From CAYWMD01 sp964458575 (GTDB lineage Bacteria > Verrucomicrobiota > Verrucomicrobiia > Limisphaerales > JADLHS01): 64,000 bases of DNA. The translations under genes and the position numbers were made by a program. Where the stretch lies: contig CAYWMD010000034.1 of NCBI GenBank assembly GCA_964458575.1, positions 1-64,000 on the forward strand. Reading direction: 5' to 3'. Position 1 is the first letter of the stretch. Each line of letters opens with the position of its first letter. This document shows, piece by piece, positions 8,638 to 17,477 of this stretch. The notes under the pieces were generated by a model. It made no database searches. It worked only from the letters and a program-made list of their open reading frames with translations, and was not told the DNA's origin.

Positions 8638-9777
8638 ATGCAACGCCTCTTACTTATCGTGTTTGCGTTCACAACACCCCTGGTCGCCCAACCTGTCGTT
8701 TCACCCGAAGTCCATGGCGATGGCCGCGTCACCTTTCGCTTGAACGCCCCGGACGCGGAGAAAGTTGAGGTGCGTTGCGAGACCGTAAAGGATTCCACCA
8801 TGCAGAAGGATGCTCAAGGCATCTGGTCACTCACCACTCCACCGCTCGAACCGGACATTTACACGTACTGGTTCATCGTGGACGGCTTGCGCACGATGGA
8901 CCCGGGCAATCCCCTGCTGAAATACAACCTGCTCAACACCGTCAGCCAGGTTCACGTGCCGGGACCTAAATCTCTGCCATGGGAAATTAACGACGTGCCT
9001 CACGGGATTTTGCATCGCCATTTCTACAAGTCCGCCGTGGCCAACGACGACCGGGATTTCATCGTGTACACTCCGCCGGGTTACAACCCATCCTCCCGAA
9101 GGCGTTATCCGGTGCTTTATCTGCTGCACGGTTTCAGCGACGAGACAACAGCGTGGACTTCCGTGGGCCGCGCCAATGTGATCCTCGACAACCTCATTGC
9201 CCGCGGCCAGGCCAAACCCATGATCGTCGTAATGCCCTTGGGCTACGGCACGATGGAATACGTCTGGGCCGGTTGGGACCGGGTCCGCCGCAAGGAGATG
9301 ACGGAAACCAACTTTCAACAATTCCGGGACGCATTATTCAACGAGGTCATGCCGCAGGTCGAATCCTCGTATCGCATTTCCGCCGACCGGGAAGATCATG
9401 CCATCGCCGGTCTTTCGATGGGCGGCGCGGAATCGCTGCTGGTCGGGCTCAACGCGTTGGACCGCTTTGCCTGGATGGGCGCATTCAGCAGTGGCGGCCT
9501 GAGGACGAACAATTACGCGGCACAGTTCCCGACCCTTGATGAAAGGGCCAACCGCCAATTGCGCCTCCTCTGGATCGCATGCGGTCACGAAGACACCCTG
9601 TTTGCTGACAACCAGAAACTGGTGGAGTGGCTGCAATCGAAGCATGTCCCGCCCACGTGGGTGAAAACGTCCGGTGCGCACAACTTCCGGGTCTGGCGGC
9701 GCAACCTCGCGGAATTCGTTCCCCTGCTCTTCCAGGAAAGGAAGGGACGAACAAGTCTTCGCCGTGAAGCCGGTTAA
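8638..9777 (+). CDS. Secreted esterase of the EstD/enterochelin esterase-like family
   Basis: With the ATG at 8638 the product is 379 residues and starts with a clean signal peptide (MQRLLLIVFAFTTPLVAQ). An upstream ATG at 8599 would add 13 residues that spoil the signal. An early Ig-like E-set domain (about residues 20-105) precedes an esterase-D type hydrolase with YLLHGFSD at the oxyanion region, GLSMGGAES with nucleophile serine 260, and a C-terminal GAHNFRVWRRNL holding the catalytic histidine. This E-set plus esterase order is common in acetyl-xylan and feruloyl esterases and in enterochelin-esterase homologues. Plant polysaccharide deacylation is plausible but not proven. Confidence 0.88.
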   Translation: MQRLLLIVFAFTTPLVAQPVVSPEVHGDGRVTFRLNAPDAEKVEVRCETVKDSTMQKDAQGIWSLTTPPLEPDIYTYWFIVDGLRTMDPGNPLLKYNLLNTVSQVHVPGPKSLPWEINDVPHGILHRHFYKSAVANDDRDFIVYTPPGYNPSSRRRYPVLYLLHGFSDETTAWTSVGRANVILDNLIARGQAKPMIVVMPLGYGTMEYVWAGWDRVRRKEMTETNFQQFRDALFNEVMPQVESSYRISADREDHAIAGLSMGGAESLLVGLNALDRFAWMGAFSSGGLRTNNYAAQFPTLDERANRQLRLLWIACGHEDTLFADNQKLVEWLQSKHVPPTWVKTSGAHNFRVWRRNLAEFVPLLFQERKGRTSLRREAG

Positions 9778-9839
9778 GCCGGAAGAAAAGCGGCCAACGC
9801 AGCCGCGAAGCAGCGACCTCTACTGGACACGCTTGCGAC

Positions 9840-10079
9840 TCAGATGGCCCAGTTGAATAAGTGCGCGGGCGCCGGCGGTTCACCAAAATGAAATCCCGTG
9901 TCGTCTTGATAGCCGATCGGCACAAAGAAATTCACAACAGCGTGCCAGGTGATGACAAGACGAGGAGAAGTTCCCGGTTGCACATATCGAACCGTCGTCG
10001 GGCCGCCGTCACAAGAGGCTGACCATTCCAACTGAGTTTCTCGATCGGGTATCGGACTCACCGATGTCATGCTTAACAT
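9840..10079 (-). CDS. Hypothetical small protein, uncertain
   Basis: This 79-residue frame starts at an ATG (10077-10079). It contains a segment reading LVITWHAVVNFFVPIGYQDDT, then GFHFGEPP, which looks like real protein sequence rather than a shadow frame. I know no characterised family and no clear promoter is visible. It sits alone in the 480-base gap between the esterase and the large orphan gene. The rest of that gap, 10080-10259, shows no feature I can support. Confidence 0.4.
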   Translation of the reverse strand: MLSMTSVSPIPDRETQLEWSASCDGGPTTVRYVQPGTSPRLVITWHAVVNFFVPIGYQDDTGFHFGEPPAPAHLFNWAI

Positions 10080-10259
10080 TATATCGAGTGAACGTGTGGA
10101 CGCTTATCTTCTTTTGTCATTTACTCAACAGATGTTGTGTGGGTTGGGCGGTGTTCCCTTCGCCACAACAGCTGCAACCACCTCCATCCCAATCGAATCA
10201 GTGCACTTCGGGATTCATCCAAGGTAAAGCCGTAGAATTGCCGCTCCCTTGGAATTGGC

Positions 10260-12668
10260 TCAATCAGCACTCATCAGATGCAACAAGCACGACCGAACGG
10301 TGAGCGCGAGCAAATCGTTGACCGCATCGAGGACGACGAATTTGCGGACCTGTCCCCAGATTTCCGTTTCGTAAGCGGTGCCGATGTGCAGCAGCAGGGA
10401 GTCCAACATTTCACGCGTATCCTCGCGAGCAAGGATGCGTTCGAAACCCCTACGGATCGCCGGATGCGAAACGTGCGCGACGTTTGAATACTCCAGAGCC
10501 GCCTCAAGGGCCAGCCGCAGCAGGACCCGCATCTCCTCGGATGAGAGTCCCGTATCACCGGTGGACGAACGATTCGACGCGCGATTGGCAATGAGGAGGT
10601 GCAACGCTCGAAAGCGGATCTTTTGCGTCGGCGGTTCCAGCCATGGCTCCGGATTCAATACTCCCAGCACCGCCCGCGCGGCACCGGCGCGGTCGTTGAC
10701 CCGCTCCAGCAGGGGCGTGCCGATGATGCGCTCGTCGTCCCACCAACCGGGAATCTCTTCGAGTTTCCGATGGCTCTCGCGCGCCATGCGCAAATCAAAG
10801 TCGCGGACCAGTCGGATTTCCGAATGCAAGTAGGAATACTCCAACGGCGTCAAAACCGCTTTGCGCAAACGCAGCGGCAGGGGAACGAGATCCGGCAGCA
10901 CCAACCGCACCTCCAGCTTGCCGCCGTGGCGTTGCAAGGCGTCCAGCATGCACACGTCCCAGCAGCCCTCGATGCGTGGCAAATCCCGGTGCAAATTCAT
11001 GCCGGCGAGCAGGGATACCGCGGCTGTGTGCGAAACTTCGCGGCTTAACAGCGGCGTCAGCCCGTGACGGCTTGCAAGTTCATACAGGAAATCATACGGA
11101 TTGCTATCGTCCCCGGTTCGAAGCGCAGACCAATCGGAGAATTGGCGGGCCGAGCATTGCCACACGACCTGGTCGGCGTCGGTTTGAATGTCACCCAGAC
11201 CAGTTTCATAGAGTGCAAACGCATAGGCACTACGCAGCAATGCACGACCGCGCGGGCCTTTCCACTTCCCATGTTCCTGTTCGAGTTCCCACGGTTTGAG
11301 TTGTTCCGGCCCCCATCCAAAGTACTCCGGCGCCACTCGGTGCAGCGCGGTGAAAGCGGAAAGCCCGAACCTTGACAGTATGTTCGGCGAAACCTCGTCA
11401 AAGAGCCGGGCCCAACGACGGAATGACCTCGCCGCTTCGTGGTTTAGTCTCCCGTCCTCTGCAAACAGTTGAGGTTCGTCCGTCCTGACGTGATCAAGCA
11501 CCGTGCGGGCCACGCGATCGAGGACCTCCCAGATGGCTTGATGGTCATCGTGACAGATTCGTTGGGGAACTGCCGTTACCTTGCCGAGAACTTCGGATGG
11601 CAGGTTACCGGTGCCGATCTCATCAAGACACCGCCCCAGCACGGCCCGCCAATCCAACAACCCGCTTTCGCGCGTCAAGGCCGGCGGCACTCGCACCCCC
11701 AAGGAGAGAAACGCATCCTCCCAGTCGGTGCGCTCAAACGCACCGATGTTCCAGCGCGAAAGGCCGCCTTCCACACACACGAGTTGCAACCCGTATTTGA
11801 TCTGCCACAACGCCGCATGGATCAACATCTCGGCGGCACGTTCTTCACTGAGTTCCTGGCGCAAGGTCAGCTTCCAGGGACGCACCGGCGGGTCTTCACC
11901 GCGCGTGCATCCGGCGAACGCCACCTCGGGCACGGCGCTTGAACGGATGAGCCGGAACCCGGCACTCCGCAGCAACTGACGCAGATCCGCGCTTTCGAGC
12001 GCGGCGCACGTGCGCAGGCCGAACTTGTGACCGATCAGGTAACGCAGGTAAATCGGCGCCCGCCGATCGAAAACCATGCGCCTGGCAGGCGAGAGCGATT
12101 CGAGAGCCACCGGCGGTGCCGCGTGCGACAAGGGGCAAAGCAGTGATTTCGGGTACGCGCCGAGAAAGCCCTCCGTGGCGGGACGAACGCAGTACCAAGC
12201 TGTGAGAATGAGCAGTTCATCGTAGTCACGCCGCTCCTGCACCTTGCGAACCCCCGCCAGCTTGGCGGCAACGCGGAAGACTTTTTCAAAGTGCGGCAGT
12301 TCCGCCGCCCCGGCATTGGCATGCCGGCTGCGCGAACTGCGGCATTCGGCCTCGGCAATGGGGTAACGTCCCGAAATGACCTCCGCCAGCTCCAACACCT
12401 CGGCGTCAAACTCCGGCAGGTGAATGCACGCCCGGGCTTCATCCGGCTGGGCCGTGATACTGGACGGCACGGGCCAACCATGTCGCCATTGCGGCGCGGG
12501 CGGAGTTTTGCTCGTGGGAACGGCCGCCGGCGGACTTGTTGGCTGGGCCGGGTGCGCCGCCAATGGCAACTGAGAACCCGTTGAAATCTGATTGTCTCCC
12601 AACTCGGCAATACCCAACAACCCGAGGTCTGCCAACTTCGAGTCTTTTTCGTCAATACCGGGCCACAT
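10260..12668 (-). CDS. Large cytoplasmic protein of unknown family (802 residues)
   Basis: The frame is open for 802 residues from an ATG at 12666-12668, with no signal peptide and no transmembrane helix, so the product should be cytoplasmic. The first 80 residues are proline and alanine rich and low in complexity. The rest is dense in charged and aromatic residues and looks globular and mainly helical. Examples are the DDHQAIWEVLDRVARTVLDH segment, a WKGPRGRALLRSAYAFALYE helix and the PGWWDDERIIGTPLLERV loop. I see no Walker, HTH, kinase, nuclease or hydrolase motif and cannot name a family. It is flanked by secreted-protein genes with which it shares no obvious job. Length and amino-acid make-up argue that it is a real gene. 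Confidence 0.72.
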   Translation of the reverse strand: MWPGIDEKDSKLADLGLLGIAELGDNQISTGSQLPLAAHPAQPTSPPAAVPTSKTPPAPQWRHGWPVPSSITAQPDEARACIHLPEFDAEVLELAEVISGRYPIAEAECRSSRSRHANAGAAELPHFEKVFRVAAKLAGVRKVQERRDYDELLILTAWYCVRPATEGFLGAYPKSLLCPLSHAAPPVALESLSPARRMVFDRRAPIYLRYLIGHKFGLRTCAALESADLRQLLRSAGFRLIRSSAVPEVAFAGCTRGEDPPVRPWKLTLRQELSEERAAEMLIHAALWQIKYGLQLVCVEGGLSRWNIGAFERTDWEDAFLSLGVRVPPALTRESGLLDWRAVLGRCLDEIGTGNLPSEVLGKVTAVPQRICHDDHQAIWEVLDRVARTVLDHVRTDEPQLFAEDGRLNHEAARSFRRWARLFDEVSPNILSRFGLSAFTALHRVAPEYFGWGPEQLKPWELEQEHGKWKGPRGRALLRSAYAFALYETGLGDIQTDADQVVWQCSARQFSDWSALRTGDDSNPYDFLYELASRHGLTPLLSREVSHTAAVSLLAGMNLHRDLPRIEGCWDVCMLDALQRHGGKLEVRLVLPDLVPLPLRLRKAVLTPLEYSYLHSEIRLVRDFDLRMARESHRKLEEIPGWWDDERIIGTPLLERVNDRAGAARAVLGVLNPEPWLEPPTQKIRFRALHLLIANRASNRSSTGDTGLSSEEMRVLLRLALEAALEYSNVAHVSHPAIRRGFERILAREDTREMLDSLLLHIGTAYETEIWGQVRKFVVLDAVNDLLALTVRSCLLHLMSAD

Positions 12669-12880
12669 GACTTTCTATCTCTACCATCATCGAGGGAACT
12701 TGTCATCTGTTTCGTACGAAGCATTTTGCCCTGGAACGATTCCGACCGAGCGCTGGTGAAATTACGGCGAAGCGTTGTGTGAACGGAAGATTGACGGCCC
12801 AGGAATTTCGAGCGCAACGCCCGCCGCGCGGATCCTGGCGGCGGCCCGTGTGGTTCGCGTAGAAGTCCGGCGGTTCGTTA

Positions 12881-14449
12881 TCAAAACACCAGCGCCGGGC
12901 CCGACTTCAAAACCAGATTTCGTTCGTACATGTTGCCGGTGACCGCGCCGACAGCCACCTTCACAACGGCGGTGGCCGGGGAGTATCCGGTTCGATTCGC
13001 GGTGACGGTGTAACTGCCGGGCGGCAGGTTCATGAAGGCAAAGAAGCCGGTGCCATCCACGTAGTTGGTGCGATTCACCGGCCCCGTCAGATTCACCACG
13101 GCATGATCCGCCCAGGTGCCGTTGCCACCCATCGTGACCGTGCCCATCACATGCCCGTTGGTGGGCGCGGTTTTCCAATGCATCGTGGGAACGTCGCTCC
13201 ACGCCGGGGTAATCTGGGAGACGAACAAAGTCCGGAAATCGGACTCGTCATCATCAAGACAAGGTCCGCGCCAACTGAACACGCAAAATCCATGCGGACG
13301 ATTCCCGGACGGGGACGCTTCGCGCGTCAATTGCAATTCCCAAATCGCATTCGTCAGCGAATTAAGATATGTCCCCACCCCGATGATCAAATGCCGGTTG
13401 AACTGGCAGTCCTTCTCGAAATTCAACCACTTGACGTAATTGTCACCTTGGGCCGCGAAGTCGTAGTAGGTCATCGGCACGGCAAGGTCCACGATGCCTT
13501 CCCGCATCCAGGCGTCCCAGTCTGAGTAAACCTCGGCGTACGGACGGGTGGCTTGGAAGGCCGTGCGGCTTGAATTTACGGGAGCCGGGTTCCAGGTCAC
13601 GAACGAACCCGACAGTTTCACCCACGGTTTGCACTTCTGAATCCGCGCATAGACTTGTCGCACCAGGGCGGTGACCTGATCGCGACGCCATTGTTTGAAC
13701 CGCTCATCCGAGGCAGTTGGCCGCCCGGTCAAACCGTAGCGCGCGTTATACCGGGAAATGCTGGTCGGATTGTAACCCTCATCCTTGCCCGAGAACCGGA
13801 CGTAATCGAAATGAAGACCATCAACGTCGAAGTTGTTGACCAAATCCATGCACGCATTGACCGTGTATTCGAGGACCAGGGGATGGCCGGGGTCAAGCGC
13901 CTTGTCGGTGGTTTCCGCGCCCGCCGCGTCGCGACTTGGCCAATAGTTGTCCAACCTGGTCAGGCTGCCCGTCGGCGCATCGGTGTGTCTTTCATAAACG
14001 GCGCCACCGCTCGTGCGGAACGTGACCAGCCAACCATGAACTTCGATGCGCTGCTTACCGCCCGTCGTGTCGTGGGCGGCGTTAATCACTGCCTGCAAGG
14101 CATTAAAGTTGGTCGGCGAAAGGCCCGACATGAATGGCTCTCCCACACCGGACGAATAGCAGGTGTCGCAATTGCGGCGCGCTTGCACGAAGACCGCGTT
14201 GCAGTTGGCCTCGCGGATTTTACCCTTGATGGCCGTACCGGGAACACCCAACAGGCTCTCAACCTGATCCTGGGTCTGAATACCCGCTCCCCAGGCGTCC
14301 ACCCAAAAAGCTCGATACTCGTCGGCGAACGCCACCTCTCCCACGGCACACAAACTCACGGCTGTGAGCACGGCGAGGGCACGACTCCCCCAACCATTGG
14401 CATCAATGCCTCCGGGCCGGATTCCGAACGATCTGTGCAAAGATAACAT
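12881..14449 (-). CDS. Secreted GHL10-family glycoside hydrolase-like protein (paralogue 1)
   Basis: The 522-residue protein has a signal peptide ending near FADEYRAFWVDAWG. A GHL10 (DUF187-like) TIM-barrel domain fills about residues 45-400. The family hallmark DGLHFDYVRF is at 210-219, with the DPGHP motif upstream. A carboxypeptidase-regulatory-like beta domain closes the protein (about 425-515). GHL10 includes E. coli DigH, which cleaves denuded peptidoglycan glycans, so a cell-wall or polysaccharide substrate is likely. The first 515 residues align almost without gaps to paralogue 3 (20200-23190), implying a duplication. A conserved upstream element and a CAT-N4-ATG dyad lie 61 bases before the ATG. 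Confidence 0.88.
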   Translation of the reverse strand: MLSLHRSFGIRPGGIDANGWGSRALAVLTAVSLCAVGEVAFADEYRAFWVDAWGAGIQTQDQVESLLGVPGTAIKGKIREANCNAVFVQARRNCDTCYSSGVGEPFMSGLSPTNFNALQAVINAAHDTTGGKQRIEVHGWLVTFRTSGGAVYERHTDAPTGSLTRLDNYWPSRDAAGAETTDKALDPGHPLVLEYTVNACMDLVNNFDVDGLHFDYVRFSGKDEGYNPTSISRYNARYGLTGRPTASDERFKQWRRDQVTALVRQVYARIQKCKPWVKLSGSFVTWNPAPVNSSRTAFQATRPYAEVYSDWDAWMREGIVDLAVPMTYYDFAAQGDNYVKWLNFEKDCQFNRHLIIGVGTYLNSLTNAIWELQLTREASPSGNRPHGFCVFSWRGPCLDDDESDFRTLFVSQITPAWSDVPTMHWKTAPTNGHVMGTVTMGGNGTWADHAVVNLTGPVNRTNYVDGTGFFAFMNLPPGSYTVTANRTGYSPATAVVKVAVGAVTGNMYERNLVLKSGPALVF

Positions 14450-14481
14450 GGCAGTTTTACCTTCTCACCCGGACCATTCCA

Positions 14482-14526
14482 CTCAAGCTTTTTGGCAAAA
14501 AACGCACCCCACATAAAGATGCGACC
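14482..14526 (-). promoter_or_regulatory. Shared upstream element, copy C (GHL10 paralogue 1), with dyad at 14510-14523
   Basis: In gene orientation this region holds GCATCTTTATGTGGGGT and, further downstream, AAAAAGCTTGA. It matches in pattern the elements before paralogues 3 and 4. The embedded dyad CACAT-AAAG-ATGCG has the same 4-base spacing as the other sites listed here. It lies about 61 bases upstream of the ATG, a distance repeated before paralogue 3 and one pseudopilin. Confidence 0.55.
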
Positions 14527-14652
14527 GTTTCTCGTTTGCGGTACCGCCCGCCAATTGAAGGTCAATCGTTCCGACCGGCACAAACCAGACACGGCAGACC
14601 ATTTGGACACAGAAGCCGCCGAATCGTTGCCCCACCCTGCCCCGCTGGGGCA

Positions 14653-14666
14653 CACATGTTCATGTA
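14653..14666 (+). promoter_or_regulatory. Inverted repeat CACAT-GTTC-ATGTA upstream of the GH25 gene
   Basis: Nine of ten arm positions match the CACAT/ATGTG dyad. It is intergenic, about 65 bases before the GH25 start codon, in the divergent region that also carries the paralogue 1 element. Confidence 0.5.
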
Positions 14667-14730
14667 ATTCTGTGCGCCGACATTGCCCTTGTTTCAAGGC
14701 GTTTTTGGGATAGATTGACCGCACTTAGCT

Positions 14731-17463
14731 TTGACACAGATTCGATTCCAACAACAAATAGAGGGCGGTTGTTTCCGTTCACTGCGGTTTCCGAAGTCGG
14801 GGACAAGGATTGGTCTGCTGGCGCTGTCGGCAGCTCTAGCGTTAATGATGAAGCCGCCAGCAACAGCCCAGCCGCAACGCGTCCTAGGCCTCGACATCTC
14901 CGCGTGGCAGGGAAACATTTCTCAGAGCACGTGGAACAACATCCATAACGTCGAGAATCGGCAGTTCATCATTCTGCGGTCGAGCCGCGGCGGAACGACA
15001 GGCTATTACAACCAGAACGATTCCGACAATAGCGACGGTCTGAATACGCTTTCCCAGCGTTACGACGATCCCTATTTCATTCAGAACATCAACCGCGTCA
15101 CCACCGCGGGCATGTATGCGGGCTCGTACCACTTCTCCCGTCCCGATATTATTGCGTCCACGCTCAACTCCGGCGGCATCGCCAACAGCGGTACGAACGA
15201 GGCGGACCATTTCATTGAAATGGCCGGCCCGTGGATGCGGCCAGGCTATCTCGTTCCGGTGCACGATTTCGAAGCCGGAGACGGCATCCGGACCGACAAC
15301 GAGATGGCGCAATTCTGCATAGACTTTTCCCATCGCCTTTACGAGAAGATGGGCATTCGACCGGCGATTTACATCAACGGCAATTACGCCGCCAATGTCC
15401 TGGGCGGCGCTTCGGCGTCCCTGCGCAATCAGCTCGCAAAACCGCAGGCCCTTGAACCCACCAATGCCGTGCCCAGCATCGTTTCGCCGTGTTACCCGAC
15501 GTTGTGGAGCGCCCGCTGGCCCAACGGGAGCGGCAACCAGTATACTGGCAACATTCAAACGGACCAACCGACGAATGGTTACATCGCCATATACGGACCA
15601 TGGGATGACTATGGCGTCCAACATCCGTGGAAATTCTGGCAATACTCATCCGGTGAAACATTGCAGAGCTACAATAACGGCGGCAGCAATCTGGATGCAG
15701 ACGCGGCACACGGCGGCCTGGAGTATTTGAAGGACCAACTCGTGCCCGCCGTGTGGATGCACAACAACAACGGTGATTGGAGCACGCTCACCAATTGGAA
15801 CAGCGGCCAGACGCCGATCCAACCAGTCGCCGGACCGGGTCAGGTCGCCCCCGCGGCCACGGGCCCGTTGCCGACGCCGCGCTTGCCTGGCGCCGCTGGC
15901 TCCGGCGTGACCTCCGGCCAGAACGACACCGTCATCCTCGAACGGCCGAACGCCAACATTACGGTCACGGTGTCAACCGGCACGCACAACCTTCGCAAGC
16001 TTTACATGCGCGAGACGCTGAATATCACCGGCGGCATTTTGAGCGTCAATTACACCCCGACTCCCGATTCCACGACCAACAGCGCGCAATTCTCCGGCGC
16101 GGTCACCCTCAGCGGCAACGGTGCTTTCAGCGTTCATACGTTGCAGGTGGACGCCACGCGAACCTTTACGCTTTCCGGCGGCGCGCTCATTTTCAACACA
16201 ATCAATCTCATGCCTCAGAGCACGACCCCGGCAAGATTGTTGGTCAACAGTAACGTGACCATCACTCCCTTGTCCGGGGTCACGGCATTGATCGCAAACG
16301 GCAGCGGCACGGGCAGCGCCGGCTTCGTTGATCTGGGTGCGGGCAACCGCACCATCACCGTCGGCGACGGCGCGGCGGATGTGGATCTGTCCCTCTCGGT
16401 GGCGTTAAGCAACGGCGCCCTCGTCAAGTCTGGCGCGGGCACGATGCGGCTCACCTCGGCCAGCAGCACCTACTCCGGCGGCACAACCGTCTCCGCGGGC
16501 CGACTCCTGGTGAACAACACCAGCGGATCTGGGACCGGCACGGGCGACGTCACCGTCACGGGCGGCACGCTCGGAGGCACGGGCACCATTGCCGGCGTTG
16601 TGAATGTGAGCAGCGACGGGACGATTTCTCCGGGCGCGTCCATCGGCACGTTGACTCTCAACGCGCCGCCCGCCTTGAACGGCACGAACTTCATGGAGAT
16701 TGATCGCAACGGCGGGTCTCCCCTCGCTGACAAGCTGGTGCTCACCAGCGGCACATTGAACTACAGCGGCACGCTGGTGGTCACCAATGTGGGCGCCGCG
16801 ATGATCGGCGGCGAGACGTTTACGTTGTTCTCCGCGCCGGCTTATGCCGGGTCATTCAACACCAACCGGCTTCCCAACCTGACCGGGGGTATGAATTGGT
16901 ACACCGGCATGCTCCCCACCAACGGCACGATCAAAGTCAACCGCCGTCCGGTGGCGAACGGTCCGCTCGTTTTCACCAACGTCGCACCGGCGGTTTTGCA
17001 GATTGCCTTGACCACCCTGGCCGCCAACGCCACCGATGCGGATGGCGATGCCCTGGCCGTCGGCGGCATCAATTTGACCACGACCAACGGCGTCACCTTG
17101 ACAACGAACGGCACGGCGGTTTTTTATGCGAACAACGCCAGCGTGAACGACCAGTTCAGCTACACGTTCACCGACAGCCGCGGCGGCAGCACGACCGGAC
17201 TGGTGAACATCGTGAACATCGGCCTGCCGGCGTCAGCCCAATTTGTCGGTGTTCCAAACGTCAACGGCACTTCGGTTGACTTGCATTTTCAAGCGGCACC
17301 CGGCTGGACCTACTACCTTGAGCGTTCGACGAATCTGCTCTGGTGGAAAACCATCTGGACGAATGTCGCGCCGCCCAGTGGCGAATTCGACTACACGGAT
17401 GATTTCCACGATCTGGATGCGCCACCCGCCTCGGCATCCTACCGCCTGCGATGGTGGCAATAA
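14731..17463 (+). CDS. Secreted GH25 muramidase with autotransporter-type beta-strand repeats
   Basis: The 910-residue product has a TTG start and a signal region near residues 27-47. A GH25 (Chalaropsis-type lysozyme) domain follows at about 50-290, with LGLDISAWQ (aspartate 55) and the catalytic D-F-E pair (D179, E181) in PVHDFEAGDG. GH25 enzymes cut the MurNAc-GlcNAc bond of peptidoglycan. The middle, about 340-720, is threonine and glycine rich and includes a PATR-like repeat (LVKSGAGTMRLTSASSTYSG, then GTLGGTGTI). A cadherin-like/tandem-85 segment and a C-terminal domain ending YRLRWWQ complete it. It is divergent from GHL10 paralogue 1 and meets paralogue 2 tail to tail 15 bases apart. 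No earlier ATG fits the signal. Confidence 0.88.
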   Translation: MTQIRFQQQIEGGCFRSLRFPKSGTRIGLLALSAALALMMKPPATAQPQRVLGLDISAWQGNISQSTWNNIHNVENRQFIILRSSRGGTTGYYNQNDSDNSDGLNTLSQRYDDPYFIQNINRVTTAGMYAGSYHFSRPDIIASTLNSGGIANSGTNEADHFIEMAGPWMRPGYLVPVHDFEAGDGIRTDNEMAQFCIDFSHRLYEKMGIRPAIYINGNYAANVLGGASASLRNQLAKPQALEPTNAVPSIVSPCYPTLWSARWPNGSGNQYTGNIQTDQPTNGYIAIYGPWDDYGVQHPWKFWQYSSGETLQSYNNGGSNLDADAAHGGLEYLKDQLVPAVWMHNNNGDWSTLTNWNSGQTPIQPVAGPGQVAPAATGPLPTPRLPGAAGSGVTSGQNDTVILERPNANITVTVSTGTHNLRKLYMRETLNITGGILSVNYTPTPDSTTNSAQFSGAVTLSGNGAFSVHTLQVDATRTFTLSGGALIFNTINLMPQSTTPARLLVNSNVTITPLSGVTALIANGSGTGSAGFVDLGAGNRTITVGDGAADVDLSLSVALSNGALVKSGAGTMRLTSASSTYSGGTTVSAGRLLVNNTSGSGTGTGDVTVTGGTLGGTGTIAGVVNVSSDGTISPGASIGTLTLNAPPALNGTNFMEIDRNGGSPLADKLVLTSGTLNYSGTLVVTNVGAAMIGGETFTLFSAPAYAGSFNTNRLPNLTGGMNWYTGMLPTNGTIKVNRRPVANGPLVFTNVAPAVLQIALTTLAANATDADGDALAVGGINLTTTNGVTLTTNGTAVFYANNASVNDQFSYTFTDSRGGSTTGLVNIVNIGLPASAQFVGVPNVNGTSVDLHFQAAPGWTYYLERSTNLLWWKTIWTNVAPPSGEFDYTDDFHDLDAPPASASYRLRWWQ

Positions 17464-17477
17464 GCCGGCGCCGGTTC

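Noticed and set aside
10064..10303. 79-codon + strand frame
   Set aside because: Overlaps the 3' end of the orphan gene and has no protein-like pattern.
12711..12720. Palindrome TTCGTACGAA upstream of the 802-residue gene
   Set aside because: A single 10-base palindrome can occur by chance and no second copy was seen in a comparable position.
12035..12817. 260-codon minus-strand frame overlapping the start of the 802-residue gene
   Set aside because: Alternative frame, extremely Arg/Ser/Pro rich; the longer frame has the better protein composition.
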